This document shows positions 46,164 to 55,118 of a stretch of DNA of 64,000 nucleotides, one piece after another; the first letter of the stretch is position 1; each line of letters starts with the position of its first letter. This stretch comes from Gammaproteobacteria bacterium. GTDB lineage: Bacteria > Pseudomonadota > Gammaproteobacteria > Pseudomonadales > Pseudohongiellaceae. The notes beneath the pieces are model-generated. The model did no database searches, was not told the DNA's origin, and saw only the letters and a program-made list of their open reading frames with translations. A program made the position numbers and the translations under genes. The stretch covers positions 62,001 through 126,000 of the forward strand of contig JAURLP010000033.1 in NCBI GenBank assembly GCA_030831165.1, given 5' to 3'.

Positions 46164-47123
46164 ATTAAAGCCACCGACCCACAAACAAAAGCCCTTCTGG
46201 ATATAGTGAATGCCGAAGGTAACCCACATTTATTTGAATTATCGGTTGAAGATGCCCGTGCCGGCCTGAAGCAGATGACGCTGCAAGTGGATATTGCAGC
46301 ATGTGAGGTTCGTGAACGGCGTGAACTGATGATTGAAGGACCTGCTGGTGAAATTCCAGTGCGGATATATTGGCCTGAAATTACAGGAGTGGATATAAGC
46401 TTTCCTATTTTACTGCTCTACCATGGTGGAGTATTTGCTCTTGGTGATCTAGATACACATGAAAATATGGCAAGGTATTATTGTAAGCATGCACAGCTGA
46501 TCGTAATCAATGTCGCTTACATGCTATCACCAGAAAATAAATTTCCACTTGGCGTTGAAGATTGTTACGCCGCACTTTGCTGGGCTGAAAAACATGCAGA
46601 AGAGATAGGCGGAGATCCATTGCGTATAGCGGTGACGGGTGATAGTGCCGGTGCTAATCTTAGCGCTGTCGTGGCCCAGCTTACTTTGTCTCGGCAGGGG
46701 CCGCCTATTGCATATCAGCTACTGGCTTATCCGGTGGTGAGTATGAAAATGGACGCTGACTATGCGTCACGTAAAACATTTGGACAAGGCGAGTTCTTTC
46801 TGTCGATGATGGATATGAACTGGCTTAGCGATATGTACTTTGCCGATCCGGCCCGGGAAAGTGAAAGTCTTCTAGCCTCTCCAATATTGAAAGAAGATCT
46901 TGGTGGTTTACCGCCAGCGTTGATTATTACTGCTGGGCATGACCCTCTGCGGGATGAAGGCAAACACTATGCTGACAGATTGAAAGCAGCAGGTGTTGAT
47001 GTTGAATACGTATGCTTTGAATCAACCATTCATGGTTTTATGACTTTTGCTGGGGCACTGGATGCTGGCAAAGAGGCCCTGGAGCTTGCAGCAAGAAAGT
47101 TAAGGGAAAAGCTGAGTGACTAA
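46164..47123 (+). CDS. HSL-type alpha/beta hydrolase (esterase), possible AUU start
   Basis: The fold is the HSL family: oxyanion motif LLYHGGVFALGD near residue 88, nucleophile Ser161 in GDSAGANL, acid Asp in ITAGHDPLRDEG near 258 and His in STIHGFM near 289. Family sequence DPQTKALLD, normal at the N-terminus of these esterases, is encoded upstream of the first standard start (GTG at 46206). The only well-placed initiation codon upstream is ATT at 46164, nine bases after GCGGAG, giving 319 residues. The standard-codon alternative, 305 residues from 46206, would lose that conserved N-terminus. It hydrolyses esters or lactones; the substrate is unknown. Confidence 0.88.
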   Translation: MKATDPQTKALLDIVNAEGNPHLFELSVEDARAGLKQMTLQVDIAACEVRERRELMIEGPAGEIPVRIYWPEITGVDISFPILLLYHGGVFALGDLDTHENMARYYCKHAQLIVINVAYMLSPENKFPLGVEDCYAALCWAEKHAEEIGGDPLRIAVTGDSAGANLSAVVAQLTLSRQGPPIAYQLLAYPVVSMKMDADYASRKTFGQGEFFLSMMDMNWLSDMYFADPARESESLLASPILKEDLGGLPPALIITAGHDPLRDEGKHYADRLKAAGVDVEYVCFESTIHGFMTFAGALDAGKEALELAARKLREKLSD

Positions 47124-47168
47124 GTTTAGAAAATAGAATAAAAAAATTATCTTAGTTTCTAAAAAATA

Positions 47169-48224
47169 TCAGCCTCGTCGATTAGTCACAGCCTCAGCAA
47201 GAGTATCCATCAGAATATCCGTGTCTTCCCAAGACATGCAAGCATCAGTAATACTTTGGCCATAAGTTAAAGTTTCACCCGCAACAACTTTTTGATTACC
47301 TGCGACTAGATGACTTTCAAGCATGACACCTTTGATGCTGTCTTCGCCATTAGCTACCTGTCCGGCAACATCCTGACATACGATTACCTGACGATCGGGG
47401 TCTTTGCCTGAATTAGCATGGCTGCAATCAATAATAATAGCTGGATTCAGGCCTGCCTTTTGCAGTTTTTCTGTCGCTGTTTTAATGCTGTCAGGGTCAT
47501 AATTTGTATGTTTGCCACCGCGAAGAATCAGATGACAATCCGGGTTGCCACCAGTCTGGAAAATTGCCGAACGGCCACCTTTTGTGACAGATAAAAAGTG
47601 GTGAGGGTGTTGGGCTGACCCAATTGCATCAATCGCAATTTGGATATTACCGCTGGTGCCGTTTTTAAATCCAACCGGGCAAGACAGGCCGGAGGCCAGT
47701 TCTCGATGACATTGTGATTCAGTAGTTCGAGCCCCAATTGCCCCCCAGCTAATTAAGTCGGCAACGTACTGTGGGCTGATTAGATCCAGATACTCTGTCG
47801 CAGCTGGAATGCCCATATTGGCAAGTTCAAGCAAAAGTTTTCTGGCCTTACGCAATCCCTTATTAATCTGAAAACTATTATCAAGATGCGGGTCATTGAT
47901 GAGTCCTTTCCAGCCAACGGTAGTACGTGGTTTTTCAAAATAAACCCGCATAACAACCAGAAGCTTGTGCTTATATTTTTGTAAGGGCTTTAATAAACGT
48001 TGTGCATAATCTATTGCAGCTTCCGGGTCATGAATCGAACAGGGACCACTAATAACAATCAGGCGATCATCTTTACCATGTAAAATATCCTGAATTGCGC
48101 TACGCGCTTCAGCAACAGTTTTTGAGGCTTTTTCTGATAGCGGATATTCATTGATGAGCTGCTCCGGAGAAAGCAGTTCTTTCATGGCAACAATGCGTAA
48201 ATCGTCAGTCGTTTGCATATTCAT
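47169..48224 (-). CDS. DAHP synthase (class I, AroG/F/H type)
   Basis: The 351-residue enzyme has the class I signature: LIVISGPCSIHDPEAA near residue 56 (phosphate and PEP site), VVMRVYFEKPRTTVGWKG near 91, GARTTESQCHRELASGLS near 162, DCSHANSGKD near 270 and a C-terminal metal-site Cys/His/Glu set. It joins PEP and erythrose-4-phosphate as the first step of the shikimate pathway. An N-terminal extension of about 30 residues could carry the feedback site; which amino acid inhibits it cannot be read. It is convergent with the esterase and 44 bases downstream of ileS. Confidence 0.93.
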   Translation of the reverse strand: MNMQTTDDLRIVAMKELLSPEQLINEYPLSEKASKTVAEARSAIQDILHGKDDRLIVISGPCSIHDPEAAIDYAQRLLKPLQKYKHKLLVVMRVYFEKPRTTVGWKGLINDPHLDNSFQINKGLRKARKLLLELANMGIPAATEYLDLISPQYVADLISWGAIGARTTESQCHRELASGLSCPVGFKNGTSGNIQIAIDAIGSAQHPHHFLSVTKGGRSAIFQTGGNPDCHLILRGGKHTNYDPDSIKTATEKLQKAGLNPAIIIDCSHANSGKDPDRQVIVCQDVAGQVANGEDSIKGVMLESHLVAGNQKVVAGETLTYGQSITDACMSWEDTDILMDTLAEAVTNRRG

Positions 48225-48268
48225 GTTAAGTCTCTTTTTTACTTTTATTCTTGCGTTAATTTTTCAGG

Positions 48269-51200
48269 CTATTCAGCTTTTTGGATATTGATTGAGAGTA
48301 CATTTTGCTCATCAAGTTCAAACTGATGTTGGTGAGCTTTTTCATCAATTGTAAATTCAATACATAAGGTTTCTTTGCCAATATAATCCTGATGGTCTTG
48401 TACTATTGTTAATAATTCATCAGATCCAAAATAAGCTATTTTAATCCGGTCAGCGACGTTGAAATCCAGATCCTTACGCGTTTTTTGAATCCGGTTTACG
48501 ATTTCTCTGGCTTGTCCTTCAGCCAGCAATTCAGTATTTAGGGCTATATCCAATTCGATTGTTATAAAGCGATCAGAGATAGCTTCAGTGCCTTCCTTAG
48601 CTTCACGGAAAACCAGAATATCGTCTGTTGAAAAAACCTCATTTTCCAGACTAATAGAGCCTTCATCTTGCAGCTGTTTAAGTTGTTGAATAGTTAAATT
48701 TTCAATCAAATTTTTAACAGTTTTGAAATCTTTACCAAAGCGTTTGCCCAGGACCGGCGAGTTCGGTTTGGCATAAAGGTTGATGTATTCATCTTCAGCT
48801 GTTGAGTAGTCAACAGCTTTCACATTGAGCTCGGATTTTATATAAGTTTCCAGTTTCGCTATTTCATCCAGCATCGCCTGATCTTCATGAATAATGGTAA
48901 GGCGAGCCAGAGGTATTTTAGTTTTTATTTTTACCTGTTCGCGTTTTTGTCGACCCAGCAAAATAATACTTTGCATACGGGCGACTGCTGCTTCTAGAGC
49001 CGGCTGGATATAAGCATCCTCAGCTTCCGGATAAGTGCATAAATGTACAGAGTGTTTACGTTCATCGCCGGCAGGAGAGAAGGTTTTTAATGCCTGGTAA
49101 ACATGCTCTGACAAAAATGGCGCAAAAGGTGCCAGACTGATATTGAGTTCGTTCAAGACAAGATAAAGTGTATTGAAAGCAGCATCTTTATCGGTTGTCA
49201 TATCTTCAGTCCAGAATCTTGAACGATTCAGACGGATATACCAATTGGTCAGGTCTTCAATAAATTCAAATAAGGCAGGGACGACATTATAAAGCTTGTA
49301 TTCCGCCATTTCTTTCGCAACATTGGTTTTAAGTGTCTGCAGTTTTGAAATAATCCACTGGTCGACAATGTTGTCAAAAGCCAGGTCTTTAAGATCTTTT
49401 GCTTGCCAATTATCAATTGCGGCATAAGTCTGTAGAAATTTGAAAGAGTTATACCAGGGCAGTAATACCCGGCGTACCATCTCTTTCACACCGCTATCAG
49501 TAAAGCGTTGTTCTTCAGCTTTAACCAGGCCGGAATTAATTAAATACAGACGCAGGGCATCAGCACCATACTCTTCCATCAGGGCATCCGGGGCAGTGTA
49601 ATTTTGCAGGCGTTTTGACATTTTCTTGCCGTCTTCTGCCATGACAATGCCGTTGACGATGACATTTTTGAATGAAGGTTTGTCAAATAGCGCCGTACTT
49701 AGCACCAATAAGGTATAGAACCACCCGCGTGTTTGATCGAGTCCCTCAGCAATATATTCCGCAGGAAATCCTGCTTCGAAAAGTTCCTGGTTTTCAAAAG
49801 GGTAATGCAATTGTGCGTATGGCATAGAGCCGGATTCAAACCAGCAATCCAATACTTCTTCGACCCGACGATAAGTGCCTTCTTCACCATCAACGCTAAA
49901 CGTTAGCTCGTCAACGAATTCCCTATGCAGGTCATCTACCGTTACGGCGGTGTACTCAGCTAATTCAGCAATTGAGCCTATACAGATACGCTTGTCGCTG
50001 ACATCGTTGATCCATACCGGTAATGGTGTGCCCCAATAGCGGTTGCGCGAAATACTCCAGTCAATGGCATTGGCTAACCAATTACCCATACGTCCATTTT
50101 TGATATGTTCAGGTACCCAGTTAACCTGCTGGTTGGCAGCGCTGATACGATCGCGAATGGATTCGACTTTCACATACCAGGAAGGAATAGTGCGGTAGAT
50201 AATCGGGGTGTCTGAACGAGGACAGAAAGGGTAGCTATGATCGATGACTTCCTGAATATACAGTTTGCCTTCGTCTTTAAGGCGTTTAATGATCTCCTTG
50301 TCTGCATCTTTGACATATTGCCCTTCGTAGTCACTGACTTCTGCTGTGAATCTGCCTTCAAAATCAATAGGGCAGACCAAAGCTGTAGCGCCATTACTTT
50401 TCATAACCCTGTAGTCATCTTCACCAAAGGCGGGGGCCTGATGCACTACGCCGGTGCCACTATCGGTAGTGACATAATCATCGGCATAAATTTGAAAAGC
50501 GCCCTCGCTGACTAATTCCTTAAAATAGGGAAACAGTGGCTCATAAAGCCTACCGATTAAATCACTGGCATTATGCTGGCTAATGACTTCCAGGTTTTTA
50601 TGTTTGCTCAAAGCTTCCAATCGAGCTTCAGCTAAATAGATTAGCTTCCCGCTATCTTGGTCCTTCACTTTGACATACGGAATATTGGCGTTGATACAAA
50701 GTGCCAGGTTTGAGGGCAAGGTCCATGGAGTAGTGGTCCAGGCTGCAACAGAAGCGTCCTCACCCTTAAGTTTGAATAAAACAGTGACGGCAGGATCTTG
50801 AACATCCTGGTAGTTGGAGCCTGCTTCAAAATTTGAGAGAACCGTTCCCAAAGCTGTAGAAAAAGGCACGACTTTGACGCCCTGATAAATTAAATCTTTT
50901 TCCCAGAGCTGTTTGATTACCCACCAGACGGACTCCATAAACCATGGGTCCATGGTTTTATAGTCATTTTCAAAATCGACCCAGCGTCCGATACGGGTAA
51001 TGGTTTTTTCCCATTCAGCAGAATAGCGTTGCACAATGCCGCGACATTCGTCGTTGTAGCCTTTAATTCCCAGTTTCTTGACAGCCTGTTGTGAGGATAT
51101 ACCCAAACTTTTATCTATCTCATGCTCAATTGGCAGGCCATGGCAATCCCAGCCAAAGCGCCGCTGCACGTAATAACCCTTCATAGTGTAGTAGCGAGGA

Positions 51201-51418
51201 ATGATGTCTTTTAAGGTGGAAGCAACCAGATGGCCATGATGCGGCAGCCCAGTCGCGAAAGGGGGGCCGTCATAGAAAATATAAGGCTTGCAGTGTTCAG
51301 TTTGTGTCAGAGACTCCTGGAAAATATTGTTAGTTTTCCAGAAATCCAATACTTGATGTTCCGCTGCAACAAATGAAAAAGATTCATTTGGTAACTTATT
51401 TTCGGTTGCCACTGTCAC
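48269..51418 (-). CDS. ileS: Isoleucyl-tRNA synthetase, type 2 (eukaryote-like)
   Basis: The 1049-residue enzyme has the class I signature in GLPHHGHL (His60-x-Gly-His63), RFGWDCHGLPIEHEI near 89, CP1 editing motif TTPWTLPSNL near 230, and KMSKR near 600 in place of the bacterial KMSKS. These features and the long C-terminal extension without the zinc finger mark the type 2, eukaryote-like IleRS that some bacteria hold, in place of type 1 near lspA. It charges tRNA-Ile in the cytoplasm. Type 2 enzymes are typically resistant to mupirocin (known of the family; inferred here). A terminator sits 43 bases upstream of its ATG. Confidence 0.95.
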   Translation of the reverse strand: MTVATENKLPNESFSFVAAEHQVLDFWKTNNIFQESLTQTEHCKPYIFYDGPPFATGLPHHGHLVASTLKDIIPRYYTMKGYYVQRRFGWDCHGLPIEHEIDKSLGISSQQAVKKLGIKGYNDECRGIVQRYSAEWEKTITRIGRWVDFENDYKTMDPWFMESVWWVIKQLWEKDLIYQGVKVVPFSTALGTVLSNFEAGSNYQDVQDPAVTVLFKLKGEDASVAAWTTTPWTLPSNLALCINANIPYVKVKDQDSGKLIYLAEARLEALSKHKNLEVISQHNASDLIGRLYEPLFPYFKELVSEGAFQIYADDYVTTDSGTGVVHQAPAFGEDDYRVMKSNGATALVCPIDFEGRFTAEVSDYEGQYVKDADKEIIKRLKDEGKLYIQEVIDHSYPFCPRSDTPIIYRTIPSWYVKVESIRDRISAANQQVNWVPEHIKNGRMGNWLANAIDWSISRNRYWGTPLPVWINDVSDKRICIGSIAELAEYTAVTVDDLHREFVDELTFSVDGEEGTYRRVEEVLDCWFESGSMPYAQLHYPFENQELFEAGFPAEYIAEGLDQTRGWFYTLLVLSTALFDKPSFKNVIVNGIVMAEDGKKMSKRLQNYTAPDALMEEYGADALRLYLINSGLVKAEEQRFTDSGVKEMVRRVLLPWYNSFKFLQTYAAIDNWQAKDLKDLAFDNIVDQWIISKLQTLKTNVAKEMAEYKLYNVVPALFEFIEDLTNWYIRLNRSRFWTEDMTTDKDAAFNTLYLVLNELNISLAPFAPFLSEHVYQALKTFSPAGDERKHSVHLCTYPEAEDAYIQPALEAAVARMQSIILLGRQKREQVKIKTKIPLARLTIIHEDQAMLDEIAKLETYIKSELNVKAVDYSTAEDEYINLYAKPNSPVLGKRFGKDFKTVKNLIENLTIQQLKQLQDEGSISLENEVFSTDDILVFREAKEGTEAISDRFITIELDIALNTELLAEGQAREIVNRIQKTRKDLDFNVADRIKIAYFGSDELLTIVQDHQDYIGKETLCIEFTIDEKAHQHQFELDEQNVLSINIQKAE

Positions 51419-51453
51419 AATTCTCAGTTGATATTTTCATAATACGCGAAAAC

Positions 51454-51476
51454 AAAAAAACCCGCTTGGAAGCGGG
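51454..51476 (-). terminator. Rho-independent terminator immediately upstream of ileS
   Basis: On the minus strand CCCGCTT (51476-51470) pairs with AAGCGGG (51467-51461), with a short loop, and is followed by seven T (51460-51454). The ileS ATG is 36 bases further on. It either ends a leftward transcript from about 51.7 kb or attenuates ileS. Confidence 0.85.
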
Positions 51477-51702
51477 CTTTTTTAATCTCATTTTTCAAAT
51501 AATACGGACTAATTCAACCCACTTTTCAGTGCTGAATAAAAAATATAATTCGTGGATATATAGTCGTCAAAGTCATGGGTGCGAAGCATAGCTGCTTATG
51601 TCTCCAAGAGCAAGTAAGCAGGCAGCCTTGCTAATCATTAGTATGTGCATTTTGCCGGAAAAAATTGCTCAAGCTTTATGCCTAGATTCACCTATAGACT
51701 TT

Positions 51703-52125
51703 TTATTGAATAGTTAACGGGATCAGCACTGAATCAACTGTTGAACCGCTGGTAATGACTATATTGAGTTGCCATTCGCCTGGTTGATGAAAATACATAT
51801 TATCGACCTCATAGGCTCCCCTGCCCAAATGAGAGCTGATGAATGTCATTCTCGATAAGGTTTCACGCGATTCAGGATGATAGCCATGAATTTCAATCAC
51901 TGCATTTTCTATAGGACGACGGCTACTATTCAGTATGAAGAGCATCCATTGGTGCGGCGTTTCGACGGGAACAGGAAAATATTGCGTCGAATAACTTAAT
52001 CGATAAGTGCCACCATTGGATAACCAAACTCCCGGAGCAGCCTCTTCTTGAGCAGCGACAGGGGAGCTAAAAAGGGCTGAGACCATAAAAGTTATCTGTA
52101 ATATTTTGTAAAGAGCTCGTTTCAT
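51703..52125 (-). CDS. Secreted YtkA/FixH-like protein
   Basis: The 140-residue protein has a signal peptide (cleaved near VAA-QE) and one Ig-like beta-sandwich. The closing pattern LGRGAYEVDNMYFHQPGEWQL near residues 100-120 is the YtkA/FixH-type block (Gly-x-Tyr-x-V ... Phe-x-x-PG-x-Trp). Such proteins are periplasmic, sometimes copper- or redox-linked, with no defined activity. A transcript from it runs toward ileS and would meet the terminator at 51476. It is divergent from the secreted unknown at 52565 across a 439-base gap. Confidence 0.72.
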   Translation of the reverse strand: MKRALYKILQITFMVSALFSSPVAAQEEAAPGVWLSNGGTYRLSYSTQYFPVPVETPHQWMLFILNSSRRPIENAVIEIHGYHPESRETLSRMTFISSHLGRGAYEVDNMYFHQPGEWQLNIVITSGSTVDSVLIPLTIQ

Positions 52126-52564
52126 TTCTAATCCTCGGTGAATCTAGAGGTGGAGAATAATAGTTTGTGAGGTAATGTCAAATTTGTTTTCTTCCTTAAC
52201 TGTACCCCACCTTAATACAAATACTTTAACAATCATGATTAAGGTCAAGCTTGAGGGTGGTTAGTGTGGTAAAAGCCTTTTATACTGGGGAAGTTAGTGA
52301 CGACTTCATATGGAACTTTGTATCGACGTCTTTTCTGAGTAGTATTCAAAAGCAGGAATATTGATTTAAATCATGCAAGTAAAGTGAAATTTCAGTCTAA
52401 TTCGCATCTTAGTGAACTATAAGCTGTTTGAATTTTTAAAAGTATAGTAACTTTGGCCCAGGGCCTATTTGAAGGGGATTCAAGTTAGTCTTTAATGTTA
52501 AAAGCAGGCGCCTTTGACTTACCATAAAAAAAGAATCATAAAACAGAATCAGGAAGGGGGATTC
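52126..52564. other. 439-base gap with a long-spaced inverted repeat
   Basis: ACCTTAA (52209-52215) and TTAAGGT (52239-52245) form an inverted repeat spaced by 23 bases, and a TATACT at 52281-52286 could be a -10 box facing right. No gene is supported on either strand. AGGAAGGGGG just before 52565 is the ribosome-binding site of the next gene. Confidence 0.4.
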
Positions 52565-53590
52565 ATGAGTTTGACGAAACACCTGAAAATTATCGCAGCA
52601 GGCCTAAGCCTTACTGCGTCTGGTGCAATGTTTGCGCAATTTAATGCACCTACACCGGATGCTTTGCCATTCCCAATGGAGTTTGAAACATCCAGAGAAC
52701 ATTATGATTACTTACTTGACTACTATAAAGGTGGCGTTAAGCATGATTATTTAAGCGTGCCTAAATGGGAAGGTCTCTGGTCAACTGGTGGGAATACTGG
52801 CGGCAACAGACCTTTTGTGGAAGATGGTGAAATTATTGAGGGTGTTCTGACTCCTGAATATGAAGCTGCTTTTCGGTATCGCCGAGATCTAGGAGATCAG
52901 GCTTTTAATGCTGGAGTGGACTATGACCGATTGACTACCTGTGAGCCAGCCGGTATGCCACGTTGGTTGTTGGAACCTTATGTCCGAGAATTTTTAAATA
53001 CGCCCACTTATTCACTGTGGCACAATGATTTAGCCAATGATACTCGCCGGATATATATCAATCAGGAACATGTCAACATTGATGGAACTCATTTTGCTGC
53101 TGGTGACAGTATCGGATTTTGGGCAATTGACGATGAATTAGGTAATGTATTAGTTGTGCATACAGAAGATATTTACCCTGCTGATTTTTTCCGTGGAACT
53201 CCTCCAACCAGTAATCAGGCTGAATCAGTTGAAATATATTATGAGTATTGGGACGAGGAAAATGACCAAAAACGAATTGGGGTTAATGTTTACTGGTATG
53301 ACGACTTAGCTTTGCTGGAACCATTGAGTCTCGTCTACACTTTCAGACCACGCCCTGATATGGAAGCTGCTGGTTTACGGATCCGTTATTGGGAATGTGC
53401 ACAAAATCAAAATACCTATCTGACCTTTGACGAAGAAGGCCGGCCCAATACACAGTATCGATTGCCGGGTGATCCAGGATATCTTGATCCACGAGGCACA
53501 CCTGCAACGAGAAACCCGGATTTACCAGCTGATCTGATTGGTCAGGAAAAGAGCCCTATATTTGATGATCAGTTTGATTTCGCATTTTGA
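52565..53590 (+). CDS. Secreted protein of unknown function, DUF6152-partner type
   Basis: From ATG 52565 (AGGAAGGGGG upstream; earlier in-frame TTG is disfavoured) it gives 341 residues with a signal peptide cleaved near MFA-QF. It has a pattern I have seen in marine bacteria: GLWSTGG near 68, LTPEYEAAFRYR near 94, CEPAGMPRWLLEPYVREFLNTP-type block near 125 (Cys-x-Pro-x-GMPR), TRRIYINQEHV near 158 and SIGFWAIDDELGNVLVVHTEDI near 178. The family is secreted and uncharacterised. It precedes the DUF6152 gene by 41 bases, so the two look like an operon. No catalytic motif is recognised. Confidence 0.72.
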   Translation: MSLTKHLKIIAAGLSLTASGAMFAQFNAPTPDALPFPMEFETSREHYDYLLDYYKGGVKHDYLSVPKWEGLWSTGGNTGGNRPFVEDGEIIEGVLTPEYEAAFRYRRDLGDQAFNAGVDYDRLTTCEPAGMPRWLLEPYVREFLNTPTYSLWHNDLANDTRRIYINQEHVNIDGTHFAAGDSIGFWAIDDELGNVLVVHTEDIYPADFFRGTPPTSNQAESVEIYYEYWDEENDQKRIGVNVYWYDDLALLEPLSLVYTFRPRPDMEAAGLRIRYWECAQNQNTYLTFDEEGRPNTQYRLPGDPGYLDPRGTPATRNPDLPADLIGQEKSPIFDDQFDFAF

Positions 53591-53631
53591 TTAAGCTACA
53601 AGAAACTAACAATTAAGTAAGGAGTATTACT

Positions 53632-54108
53632 ATGAAAATATCAATAAAAAAATTATCACTAGCGATCATGGCTGTACTGACTTTCGGTGTGGTTGATTTT
53701 GCAGCTGGGCATCACAGCTTTGCCATGTTTGACAGAGCTCGGGAAGAAGTTACAGGTGGGGAAGTGGTACGCTGGGCCTTTAATAGCCCGCATGTTGCCC
53801 TTTACATCAGGGATGCTGCCGGTGATATCTATGCTTATGAAGGTGCTGCTCCAGCTTCCTTAGTAACACGTTCTGAACCTATGAATGGCTTTACTTTCCA
53901 GCCAGGTGATTCAGTAGAACTAGTTGTATGCCCGCTTCATGATGGACGTAATGGTGGTGCTCTGGGAATTATCATCAAGGATGACGTATGGTATATGCCT
54001 AATGACGGTGGTTGTGGCCCTAATCTGGAGTCCTGGCAGGACTGGATGCCTAAAGGCTATAAATCTAAACAGGCAGCTATCGATGCCGGAGAAGAAGTCG
54101 AAATGTAA
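53632..54108 (+). CDS. DUF6152 family secreted protein
   Basis: The 158-residue protein has a signal peptide (cleaved near AAG-HH) directly followed by the family mark HHSFAMFDRAREEV. An OB-like beta-barrel follows, with WAFNSPHVALYIRD near residue 50 and a Cys-containing PLHDGRNGGALG near 104. DUF6152 proteins are exported and have no assigned role. GTAAGGAG precedes the ATG. A strong terminator lies about 70 bases downstream, closing the two-gene unit. Confidence 0.88.
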   Translation: MKISIKKLSLAIMAVLTFGVVDFAAGHHSFAMFDRAREEVTGGEVVRWAFNSPHVALYIRDAAGDIYAYEGAAPASLVTRSEPMNGFTFQPGDSVELVVCPLHDGRNGGALGIIIKDDVWYMPNDGGCGPNLESWQDWMPKGYKSKQAAIDAGEEVEM

Positions 54109-54176
54109 TTAGATTTAGCCCGTTTATTAGCTAGGCCTAAATCTTAACTAATCAGCGGCTAATTCATTTGAGCTTA

Positions 54177-54202
54177 AAAGGGCTTCTTTTGAAGCCCTTT
54201 TT
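54177..54202 (+). terminator. Rho-independent terminator after the DUF6152 gene
   Basis: AAAGGGCTTC (54177-54186) pairs with GAAGCCCTTT (54191-54200) around TTTT, followed by a T run. Confidence 0.92.
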
Positions 54203-54347
54203 ATTGATTGAATCAAAGTAACAAGAACTCTTCAGTTAACGTCACTTCACACATAAATTATTCTTTTTTTGAGTAGTATTTCCGCTATACTCATTTTTCA
54301 ATTTTATTCAGCTACAAAGCTCAATTCTAGTTAATAAAGGTCGCTTT

Positions 54348-55094
54348 ATGACGTATTGTGTCGCTATTTCGGTGAATTCCGGAATCGTGTTTTGTTCAGA
54401 TTCAAGGACTAATGCTGGAGTAGATAAGGCATATGTCTATAGCAAAATGTTTCGTTTCGAGCTGGGCAATGAAAGGCAGTTTGTGGTGCTTTCGGCCGGA
54501 AACCTGGCAACTAGCCAAGCCACAATGCACCAAATGAAAAAGGACATTCGGTTGAATGCACCGATTAGTCTAAACACGGTTGCCACCTTAAGCGATGCGG
54601 CTGACTACCTTGGCGAAGTCAGTCGAGCTCAAATGGAGAAGCATGACAATACAGGTCCGACCTTTGAAGCCAGTTTTTTAATTGGCGGTCAGATCTATGG
54701 GAGTGAACATAGTGTTGCCTTGGTTTATCCAGCCGGAAACCATATCACCACCTCCCCTGATACCCCTTATTTGCAAATAGGGGAAAGCAAATATGGTAAA
54801 CCGATTCTGGATAGAATAATTGATGTGGACACATCCCTCGAAACAGCTGCACTTTGTGCGCTGGTTTCAATGGATTCCACTATGCGCAGTAATATTACTG
54901 TAGGTCCTCCCATTGAAGTTATGTTTTATCATGCCGATTCGTTTTTATTGCAGCCTCATCACCGTTTTGAAGAAGACAATGAGTTTCTGCGTGGGCTGAA
55001 AAAAGCCTGGGATAGTCGACTCAAAGAAGCCTTCAATCAATTGCCGGGATTATCTTGGACTAACTCCAATAATAATCTCATGCTTAATAAATAA
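54348..55094 (+). CDS. Anbu, proteasome-related peptidase
   Basis: The 248-residue protein is Anbu, the bacterial relative of the 20S proteasome beta subunit: N-terminal M-T-Y-C, so removing Met exposes Thr2 as the nucleophile, then VFCSDSRTNAGVDKAYVYSKMF near residue 14 and LSAGNLATSQ near 48, with GPPIEVMFYHADS near 190. Anbu forms ring- or helix-shaped assemblies; its peptidase substrate is unsettled. In most genomes it sits with an alpha-E, an ATP-grasp and a transglutaminase gene; here only the transglutaminase-DUF2126 gene follows, 24 bases away. AAGG precedes the ATG. Confidence 0.93.
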   Translation: MTYCVAISVNSGIVFCSDSRTNAGVDKAYVYSKMFRFELGNERQFVVLSAGNLATSQATMHQMKKDIRLNAPISLNTVATLSDAADYLGEVSRAQMEKHDNTGPTFEASFLIGGQIYGSEHSVALVYPAGNHITTSPDTPYLQIGESKYGKPILDRIIDVDTSLETAALCALVSMDSTMRSNITVGPPIEVMFYHADSFLLQPHHRFEEDNEFLRGLKKAWDSRLKEAFNQLPGLSWTNSNNNLMLNK

Positions 55095-55118
55095 CTGATC
55101 CAACAAGATCATAATTAA

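Noticed and set aside
47123-47168. AT-rich hairpin between the esterase and DAHP synthase as a terminator
   Set aside because: Pairing is only A-T (TTTAGAAA with TTTCTAAA) and would not be a stable terminator stem.
51477-51702. T-box riboswitch upstream of ileS
   Set aside because: No T-box core sequence or specifier-type stem could be recognised, and T-boxes are not expected in Gammaproteobacteria.
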